This document shows, in pieces, positions 56,666 to 64,000 of a DNA stretch of 64,000 bases (position 1 is its first letter; every line of letters starts with the position of its first letter). Below the pieces are notes generated by a model that saw nothing but the letters and a program-made list of their open reading frames with translations, made no database searches and was not told where the DNA came from. The DNA is from Otatea glauca (lineage: Eukaryota; Streptophyta; Magnoliopsida; Poales; Poaceae): positions 40,346,918 through 40,410,917 of the forward strand of contig CM070730.1 in NCBI GenBank assembly GCA_036346275.1, given 5' to 3'. Both the position numbers and the translations under genes were made by a program.

Positions 56666-57500
56666 TATATTTTGGAACTTGATCGTGTGCCGATCTATAA
56701 CATAAATGCTATGAGGCTTCGGCCTAATAATTTGAATCCCACTTACATTTGGCATTGTCGCTTAGGTCATATAAATGAGAAACGCGTAATGAAGATCCAT
56801 AAGGATGGTCTTCTAGATTCATTTGATTTTGAATCATTTGAAACGTGCGAATCTTGTTTACTAGGCAAGATGACTCAGACGCCTTTCTCTGGTATAGGTG
56901 AGAGGGCGAGTGACTTGTTGGCCATTGTACATACGAATGTATGTGGACCAATGAGCGCAACAGCCAGAGGTGGTTTTCAGTATTGTCATAACTTTTACCG
57001 ATGACTTTATTAGATACGATTACATCTACTTAATGAGGCACAAGTCTGAATCCTTTGAAAAGTTCAAGGAATTTCAGAATGAGGTACAAAATCAGCTTGG
57101 CAAGACAATCAAAGCTTTACGATCAGATCGTGGAGGAGAATATTTGAGCCAAGAGTTTGGTGATCATCTGAAGCAATGTGGAATTGTTCCACAGCTTACA
57201 CCGCCAGGAACGCCTCAATGGAATGGGGTATCTGAACGTCGAAACCGAACTTTGTTGGACATGGTTCGGTCAATGATGAGCCAAAGTGATCTGCCAATGT
57301 CCTTTTGGGGATTTGCTTTAGAAACAACAGCGTTCACGATTTAACAGTGTTCCATCTAAATCAGTAGAGAAGACACCATATGAGATATGGACCAGAAAAC
57401 GTCCTGGATTGTCTTTTCTCAAAGTTTGTGGCTGTGAGGCATATGTAAAATATTTGATGTCTAATAAGCTCATGCCCAAGTCATGAAAATGCTTCTTTGT
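56666..57500 (+). pseudogene. TE7 integrase, first Asp lost
   Basis: GAG-pre-integrase: TYIWHCRLGHINEKRVMKIH and CESCLLGKM. Core: VHTNVCGPMSATARGGFQY, where the family has HTDVCG, so the first catalytic Asp is Asn (codon 56936-56938). After a one-base shift near 56985: FTDDFIRYDYIYLM, ALRSDRGGEYLSQEF (second Asp kept), PQWNGVSERRNRTLLDMV (Glu kept). Stops near 57343 and 57484 and a shift near 57345 affect the C-terminal part (EKTPYEIWTRKRPGLSFLK). Confidence 0.88.
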
Positions 57501-57954
57501 GGGGTATCCTAAGGAAACCAAAGGATATTACTTTTACATAAAGGAAGAGAACAAAGTGTTTGTTGCTCGTAATGGTATATTTTTGGAGAAAGAATTTCTT
57601 TCCAAGGGAGTTAGTGGGAGCACGGTGCAACTTGAAGAGATTCGAGAACCATTTGAATGTGTTTCAGTTTCCAACGAAACTTCACAGGCTATACAAGAAG
57701 TTGTACAACCTGTAGAGGATACACCAGCCCCACGTAGGTCTGGTAGACAACGTCAAACACCCATAATGTATGGGCATGATGTTCTATCGTTGGATAATGG
57801 AGAAACATTATTGTTGGATAACGATGAGCCTAGGACTTATGAGGAAGCAATGATGGACCCAGACTCTGAGAAATGGCTTGAAGCCACGAGATCCGAAATA
57901 AAATCCATGCATGACAATCAAGTTTGGAACTTGGTTGATTCGCCTGATGGTGTA
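57501..57954 (+). pseudogene. TE7 integrase tail and RT N-terminal part
   Basis: Open for about 150 codons: GYPKETKGYYFYIKEENKVF (C-terminal integrase), a variable linker (EDTPAPRRSGRQRQTP), then RT start EEAMMDPDSEKWLEATRSEI and NQVWNLVDSPDGV, where TE9 interrupts. The RT text continues at 59592. Confidence 0.88.
57950..57954. repeat. Target-site duplication of TE9 (left copy), GTGTA
   Basis: GTGTA before TGAAGGACC and again at 59587-59591. Confidence 0.92.
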
Positions 57955-59586
57955 TGAAGGACCATGTGGAGGTCCATCCATGTTTGTGATGAGTATTTGA
58001 CTTTATTTGAGCAAGGTGTGCTCATGTTTGAGTTTGATTTGAATTGGAATTCAAAAGGAAGTAATTTCAGTTGTGTTAGCTTCTTGCGTTACTACCGGCC
58101 TGGGGCTGGTGGTACAACTGACTGATGATTGAGACATAATTAATTGTGAGCATTTGTGATGATTGAACATTGCTATGTGAGGTAATTCCTTATTTTTTAT
58201 GGTTGCAGGACGACGGTGCCAGATCATGGTGAGGCGAAGGATGATCGGGACTAGGTGAGGAGCGTTGGAGGTCCAGACGGACGAGGTTCGTCGAAAGATG
58301 ATCGGAGACAGAGTCGTGACAAGCCGTGAAGACAAGGAACAGATGAGATGAAAGCTAGGCGCTGCGTGGATCAATGAGGACCATTGGATCTTGGTCTAGT
58401 TGATAGGTTAGCGGGTCTAGTTAGTGTGATTTGAGAACCGTGCAAGAAAACCCATTTGTGTTGTGGGTTTTGGGTGAACCCTTACATGGCTGGTTGAGTG
58501 GGTTAATCCTAGACCTTGATGGATGCTCTAGGGTTTAGAGGCTCATCCAAGGGTGCTAAGTGGCCCAAGAGTTGTATAAATAGGGAAGGAGGGGTAGCCT
58601 TCCCCCCTTGAAGGTTTTGAGGTTTTTGATGCTCCTATGAGCTTTTGCCCATATGAATGTGAGGCTTTGTAACCTCTCCTCCAGAAAATTCAGCATTTAC
58701 TTTCCCGCATTTACACTCTCGCAATTTACTATCTCGCAATTTGGATTTACGTCCCCTCCTTCTGAATGCTGTTCTTCTAGGATGTCTCGAGGGTATTCTT
58801 ATGGTTTTACATCTTTCTTGCACCCTAGGATAGACTAGAGATCAAATTTTTATCGAATTGCAAATCTGTCCAGAACTTGTTCTTCGCGCAGCAGTCAGTC
58901 CTAGATTTTTATAAACATCTAGAAAAATTCTTTTTAAGTTATTCTTATTGGAAATGGTGCGAAACTCATATATCCCTCTCTGGAAAATTGTTTGAGTCCA
59001 TTGGTTACACCGTTTGGGTGTTATGAAGTGAGAACTGAGCCTCAAACATTTTAATCGAAGTTCCTGACTGTCTGTAATGCTTGATTTTTCATGTTTATTG
59101 TACAAAGATTTTTGAGGTGATTTTTGGTGCACTATTTCACAGCTCAACTTCTCACAGGGAGACAAATTGCCAAAAAAATTTAGTGCAAGAAAAACTCACC
59201 AACCACCTGCTCCAATTGAGGACAATTCCTGAAAAATCTGCTTTTACTTTTCTGGAAAGAGACTTTGGTGTTTTAGCTTTAACTCTTTTAGAAAAGTAGT
59301 CTTTGAATTGATTCATCTTTGTTTGGACACTTGACAACCAGGATTGTGATTAAAAATCCCTCACATGATTCATGGTTCTCATCCATGCAAGCTAGGGGTA
59401 CACATAGTTGTCTAATTGTTCGGGTTTTGGAGGGTGTGCGAATATGAGAAACACTAGTTTGAAGGAAAATCTTTGGGTGTTTCAGATTTTTATTGTGAGA
59501 TTGTTTGGAGTATTTTAAGTGGGGGAAAAATTTATTTGGGATCATTCACCCCCCCCCCCCCCTCTGATCGCCATTTCGATCCTTCA
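57955..59586 (+). mobile_element. TE9: solo Sirevirus-type LTR, 1632 bp
   Basis: TGAAGGACC to CGATCCTTCA with a perfect GTGTA duplication and no internal region. Related to the TE8 LTR throughout but well diverged, so it is an older copy or a sister family. TATA box TATAAATAGG near 58575. A C homopolymer of 13-14 bases near 59549-59563 stands where TE8 has CCCCCC. Confidence 0.93.
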
Positions 59587-59591
59587 GTGTA
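59587..59591. repeat. Target-site duplication of TE9 (right copy), GTGTA
   Basis: Matches 57950-57954. Joining across TE9 gives SPDGVKTIE in frame in TE7 RT. Confidence 0.92.
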
Positions 59592-60150
59592 AAAACCATA
59601 GAGTGAAAATGGGTTTTTAAGATTAAGAAAGACATGGATGGAAATGTCTTTGCCGCATATTGGTGGCAAAGGGTTTAAACAAATTCAAGGTGTTGACTAT
59701 GATGAAACCTTCTCTCTCGTCGCTATGCTTAAGTCTGTTCGGATAATTCTAGCTATTGCCGCATATTTTGATTATGAGATATGGCAAATGGATGTCAAAA
59801 CAGCTTTCCTGAATGGAAACCTAAGTGAGGATGTGTATGTGAGACAGCCTAGGGTTTTATCGATCCACATAATGCTGGAAAGGTATGCAAGCTTCAGAGA
59901 TCCATTTATGGATTTAAGCAAGTATCTCGGAGTTGGAATATTCGTTTTGATGAGGTAGTCAAAGGGTTTGGCTTCGTTAGAAATGAAGAAGAGCACTGCG
60001 TCAATAAGAAGACCACTGAGAGCACACTTGTATTCTTGATCTTATATGTGGATGACATATTGTTGATCGGAAATGATATTCCAATGCTGGAATCTGTAAA
60101 GTCTTCATTAAGAAAGAGTTTCTCTATGAAAGACTTAGGAGAGGCAGCAT
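59592..60150 (+). pseudogene. TE7 reverse transcriptase, main part
   Basis: KWVFKIKKDMDGN after a stop near 59603, then in another frame QIQGVDYDETFSLVAMLKSV, WQMDVKTAFLNGNLSEDVYV, and after a shift near 59860-59960 VVKGFGFVRNEEEHCVNKK. The active site LYVDDILLIGND (about 60041-60076) is intact. It synthesises element cDNA in the virus-like particle; the copy is broken by at least three shifts. Confidence 0.88.
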
Positions 60151-60985
60151 ATATATCTTGGGAATTAAGATCTATAGAGATATGTCTAAAAAACTAATTG
60201 GACTATGCCAAGATACGTACATTGACAAGGTGTTGAAGATGTTCAACATGCAAGATTCCAAGAGAGGTTTCTTACCCATGTCACATTGTATAAGCCTTAG
60301 CAAGACTCAGTGTCCTTCGAACACTAATGTATGCTATGATTTGTTCACGACCGGATGTGTCGTATGCTCTAAGTGTTACAAGCAGATATCAGTCAGATCC
60401 AGGTGAAGCTCATTGGATAGCAGTTAAAAACATCTTCAAGTACTTGAGAAGAACTAAGGATGTGTTCCTTCTTTATGGAGGTGTGGAAAGGCTCGTTGTA
60501 AGTGGTTACACCGATGCAAGTTTCAAAACTGATAAAGATGATTATCGTTCGCAATTTGGTTATGTGTTCATGTTGAATGGAGGGGCAGTAAGCTGAAAGA
60601 GTTCCAAGCAGAGTACAGTTGCTGATTCTACAACACAGGCCGAGTACATTGCGGCTTTAGAAGCTGCAAAGGAGGCTGTTTGGATTAAAAAGTTCATCAC
60701 TCAACTTGGTGTGATTGATAATACTTCAAGCCCTTTGGATCTTTATTGTGATAATAGTGGTGCCATTGTGCAACCAAAGGAGCCTAGATCGCATCAAAAG
60801 TCCAAGCACAAACAACGGCGCTATCACCTTATCCGAAAGATTGTGGATAGAGGTGATGTGAAGATATGCAAGGTTCACACGGATCAAATGTATCTGATCT
60901 GTTGACAAAACCACTTCCACAGCCAAAACATGAAGAGCACACGAGAGCCATGGGTATTAGATATTTGCATGATTGACTCAAGTAC
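60151..60985 (+). pseudogene. TE7 RNase H
   Basis: After the RT thumb (LCQDTYIDKVLKMFNMQDSK, 60200-60260): YAMICSRPDVSYALSVTSRY, AHWIAVKNIFKYLRRTKD, SGYTDASFKTDKDDYRSQFG (first Asp). After a stop near 60594 come DSTTQAEYIAALEAAKEAVW (Glu) and DLYCDNSGAIVQPKEPRSHQ (Asp). It ends near 60985 with DICMIDSSTS-type text just before the polypurine tract. Two shifts and two stops. Confidence 0.88.
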
Positions 60986-60996
60986 AAGTGGGAGGC
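60986..60996 (+). other. TE7 polypurine tract
   Basis: AAGTGGGAGGC directly before the 3' LTR. Confidence 0.82.
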
Positions 60997-62387
60997 TATT
61001 GGTGATATGCCCTTGAGGCGATCATAGAGATGATTGTGTCACGCCTTATGTTTATGGAACAAAATAATTGTTTGTCCTTTGAATAAATATCTATTGGATT
61101 AATCAACAAGTAAGTGACTTGTTCGTGCAACTTTTTCCATATATTTATATTATTCAAGTTATCCCTGATCGGTTATCATAATAAAGGACGATTATGTTTC
61201 ATAGATCAACACATGTATTGATTGATGACAATGTTTCACGGGTCAAAGAGATATAGAGATATCTAATCAATAATGTGGACACATGTTAGAGAACATGCGT
61301 TGGATAGACCTATATAAGACACTACGAGAAATGTTATATATATTCTTATGTGTCATCAGTTGGTCTCATGCATAGTGTATGTATGTTCCTTAGACCTGAG
61401 ATCGTCATTGGTTTCCTAGATGTGTAATGGTTTACTTAGGAGCTACCAAACGCTACTATTTAACCAGGTAGTTATAAAGAGAGCTTTCGGGTTTACTATG
61501 AAACATGTTGAGGTACATGAATGATCAAGATGGAATTTGCTCCTCCTATATAACGGAGAGATATCTCTGGGCCCCTCGAGGTAGATGGATTAAGTAAGTG
61601 CATGGCCATGCTGGATGTGATTGAGAGTCAATCCAGATAAATTATTCCACTACGTTATGAGTGAAGAGATCGAGCTGTCATAGGATGACACGACTCTCGC
61701 CTTGAGCTTGATCTGATATCGTGAAGCAAAGGGAACATGACATTATCACATTATAGTAGCTTCATCAGATGCTTTATGGATATTTGGGTCGATATGTACT
61801 GCTAGGTACCGCTATCGATTATCGATCGAAAAGGTGTTTTCGAGTCGTATCCAAATATACATGAACCTACAGGGTCACACACTTAAGGGGTTGGAATATA
61901 GTGGTATTGATTGGATCTGTCAGTAATGGGCCAAGTGGGTTTTGTCCTTCAGTTGGGCCCTAATGTAGGGTTCCACCATAGGGAGGGTACGGCTGTATAA
62001 AGGCATTTCGTGGTTACAATTGATATGTGAGAGGGCGTAGCCAGCAAAATCCTAGCCGTCTTTACTTGAGCCTTCTCGTGTGTGCTGGTGCTAGCACACC
62101 GACGCACGGCGTTCTTTGCCCGAACGTGTGGACGCTGGTAGAGGTGTTGCTGCTACTGTGACACTGATCGGAATTATCGACCACCGCACGAGGAGGATTG
62201 GCCACCGCACGAGGAAGATCGACTACTGCAACAGGACGCGCACTTCGTTGATTCAGGATCCATCAACTTCCTTTCGCTGCACTGCGCATCTAGTGGTAAC
62301 GATCCATGATCATTTATTTGCGTAGCTTTCTGGTTTACGAGGTAGATTTTTAATCGTGTGCTAGCGTAGCCTACCCGTATCCCTTCA
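60997..62387 (+). repeat. TE7 3' LTR, 1391 bp
   Basis: Starts TATTGGTGATATGCCC (TG mutated to TA; the 5' LTR has TG) and ends CCCTTCA. Collinear with 41644-43037 with mainly substitutions. Confidence 0.93.
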
Positions 62388-62392
62388 ATAAC
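62388..62392. repeat. Target-site duplication of TE7 (right copy), ATAAC
   Basis: Matches 41639-41643; TE5 gag continues after it on the minus strand. Confidence 0.93.
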
Positions 62393-63322
62393 ATGTCCTT
62401 CAGGTAATCATATTATCCTTTCTTGTAAGAGAAAACAAAAAATAAGATCACATTTAGACACATCAAATGCATATTTTACTTCTGACTTATTGTTAGTCGT
62501 CTTAAGCCATGAACAGACCAAAGATCTCTTAGACCCATTAACCCATTCGGTTATGTTTATCTCTGTTCCATCGTCTTCAGAGAACTCGTCCAAACCATAC
62601 TCAACCAAATTGACCTTAGCTTTATCTTTATCCTTATTAACCTTAAACTTATCCCTGAATCCTCTATTATTTGTGAATCGGCTTTCCTGAGCCGACACTC
62701 TGTGAAGAAGATGACTTAAATCATTAAACTCTTGCCCGCCAAATCTTTGGCTGACAGAGCTTAGATCGGAAATCCTAAGTTCTAGACTGCGAGAGAAAAA
62801 GTATTCATGGAATCTGCTTTCCATGTCATTCCAAAAATGAATCGAATTTGGAGGTAAACTAATAAACCAAGTAAAAGCAGCTCCTGCTAAGGATAATGGG
62901 AACAGTCTAATTTTTAGTCCGTCGGGCTAAGCTGCTTCACTGCATTGTGCGATAAAGCGTCCGACGTGTTCTAATGTTGTGACCGAATCATCCCCAGAGA
63001 ATTTAGCAAAATCAGGAACTTTGAAATTGTGTGGATATGGCATGCGATCTATATAATGAGGATATAGCTTTCTATAGCCAATGACTCTACCCTTTGGTTG
63101 TATGCTGAATTGGTCCCTCAATACGACGAAAATTTGGTCGGCCCAATAAACACTATTGGTCGATGGGATAGTAGGGCATGCCAATTTTGATCATAATTGG
63201 CGTTCTGCCCCCCGAATGCAAGCTCGGGCTGCCGATTAGATTGAGCCGACGAGTATTTGATTGAATTGGTTGTAATCATCGTTCCTTCTAATCGGTGACT
63301 CTTGCAATGGGACGAAGGGTCT
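62393..63322 (-). pseudogene. TE5 gag N-terminal and capsid part
   Basis: Minus strand: upstream basic segment (SHCKSHRLEGTMITTNS), then PYPHNFKVPDFAKFSGDDS and TTLEHVGRFIAQCSEAA, one TAG near 62926, then GLKIRLFPLSLAGAAFTWF and NSIHFWNDMESRFHEYFFS, the classical Ty3/gypsy capsid domain. The segment 62824-62408 continues with FGGQEFNDLSHLLHRVSAQE and DVSKCDLIFCFLLQE, diagnostic of Tat gag. Its N-terminus is cut by TE10 and its C-terminus by TE7. The very high similarity of layout to the 40510-41643 part confirms one gene. Confidence 0.87.
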
Positions 63323-64000
63323 TGTAACATCCCAAAAATTAAGATAAAGTAAGAAATTAAATTTTATAATTTAATTATATTTATTTATGCTTTTTTTTGC
63401 AATTTTTGTGTTTTTCTGGATTTTCTTTAATTTTTGTTCTATTGGAAAAGTTTTTATTAATAATAGACAAATAACAATAATAAAATCTTACAACAATAAA
63501 ATATATAAAATTGTGGATAATCTTAAGAAATCACTAGAACCTAAATTTTGAATTTTAAAAGTCATATCAAAGCAATTAAGTATGCAATAAATGCCCAATT
63601 AATGTTTCTTGACTAGCAACAGTAATCTTGTCAGATTTAAATAAAAACAATCCTACCTTATTTCGAGCTAAAAATTTAATATTATATTCTGGATAGATAA
63701 GTAAATATACAGTAAAAATATTAAAAATAAATAATCAATTTTAGTATATTTAAAAATTCAAAAACTGAATTTCTGAAAATGTAAGAATCAAAATGTCAGA
63801 ATTTTTATAAATTAAATACAAAATATAATAAATTGAAATTTTTGCTGAAGGCTTACATGACTAAGGGGAACTCCTATAAGTACTGTGATAATTTAAAAAT
63901 AGAAAGCCCAATTCTGAGCACAGTACCTTGTCAGAATTTCTGTAAATTCTGTACAAAGTATTTTTATCACAAATTTCTGCAGTGTGAAGATAATGATCTA
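63323..64000 (+). mobile_element. TE10: start of a further Tekay-like LTR, cut by the window end
   Basis: TGTAACATCCCAAAAATT interrupts TE5 gag at 63323 and opens an AT-rich stretch without coding potential, as in the 5' parts of the TE3, TE4 and TE6 LTRs (for example TGTAACATCCCAAATTTTG at 8550). The presumed left duplication is GGTCT (63318-63322). Whether it is a solo LTR or a full element cannot be seen. The opposite orientation is less likely given the TGTAACATCCC start. Confidence 0.75.

Larger units (their letters stand above)
41644..62387 (+). mobile_element. TE7: full-length Angela-type Ty1/copia element, carrying TE8 and TE9
   Basis: LTRs at 41644-43037 and 60997-62387, initiator-Met primer binding site, gag, protease, integrase, RT and RNase H in copia order (integrase before RT), polypurine tract, and perfect ATAAC duplication. 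Subtracting TE8 and TE9 leaves about 8.0 kb, normal for the clade. LTR start and gag text resemble BARE/RIRE1-like Angela elements. The LTRs differ mostly by substitutions (about 25 in the first 330 bp by eye), so it is clearly older than TE8. Confidence 0.93.

Overview
Organism and setting: the window is nuclear plant DNA, almost certainly from a monocot and probably a grass. The basis is the repeat content: chromodomain Ty3/gypsy (Tekay type) LTRs of about 3.1 kb, a Tat-lineage Ty3/gypsy element with two RNase H domains and an antisense plant-mobile-domain gene, an Angela/BARE-like Ty1/copia element and a Sirevirus. I see no host gene, rRNA or tRNA. The whole 64 kb is a stack of LTR retrotransposons inserted into each other and into an array of inverted-symmetry repeats, as expected of gene-poor heterochromatin. 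Elements are numbered TE1-TE10 here. || Layout, left to right. 1-6270: the 3' end of a Tekay-type LTR (TE1), split by a solo LTR (TE2, 457-6180), which is itself split by a second solo LTR (TE3, 2022-5216). 6271-8549: AT-rich array of dyad-symmetric repeats with microsatellites; it resumes at 20145-20528. 8550-20139: TE4, a decayed plus-strand Tekay element inserted in that array. 20529-25334, 37302-41643 and 62393-63322: three pieces of TE5, a minus-strand Tat element. They run 3' LTR, antisense mobile-domain gene, integrase, two RNases H, RT, protease, gag. 25335-37296: TE6, a full-length minus-strand Tekay element inside the TE5 integrase gene. 41644-62387: TE7, a full-length plus-strand Angela-type copia element inside TE5 gag. 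Inside TE7 lie TE8, a full-length Sirevirus (45578-56660), and TE9, a solo Sirevirus-type LTR (57955-59586). 63323-64000: start of a further LTR (TE10) inside TE5 gag. || Support for the nesting: seven inserts (TE2, TE3, TE4, TE6, TE7, TE8, TE9) are flanked by perfect 5-bp target-site duplications (TATGA, GTATG, GTAAC, TCTGC, ATAAC, GTTTA, GTGTA). Reading across each insert joins the host element again, in several cases in the middle of a codon series of gag, integrase or RT. Relative order follows: repeat array, then TE5 and TE4, then TE6 and TE7 in TE5, then TE8 and TE9 in TE7. || State of the elements: none looks competent as written. TE4, TE5, TE6 and TE7 have each lost a catalytic acidic residue in RT or integrase, and TE7 also the glycine next to the protease aspartate. 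TE8 keeps its catalytic motifs but is cut by many single-base frameshifts. TE6 and TE8 differ between their own LTRs by about as many one-base indels as substitutions, while TE7 LTRs differ almost only by substitutions; this may point to uncorrected sequence errors in the younger copies. The most interesting feature is the antisense plant-mobile-domain gene in TE5, with its own TATA box and two intron-like gaps.
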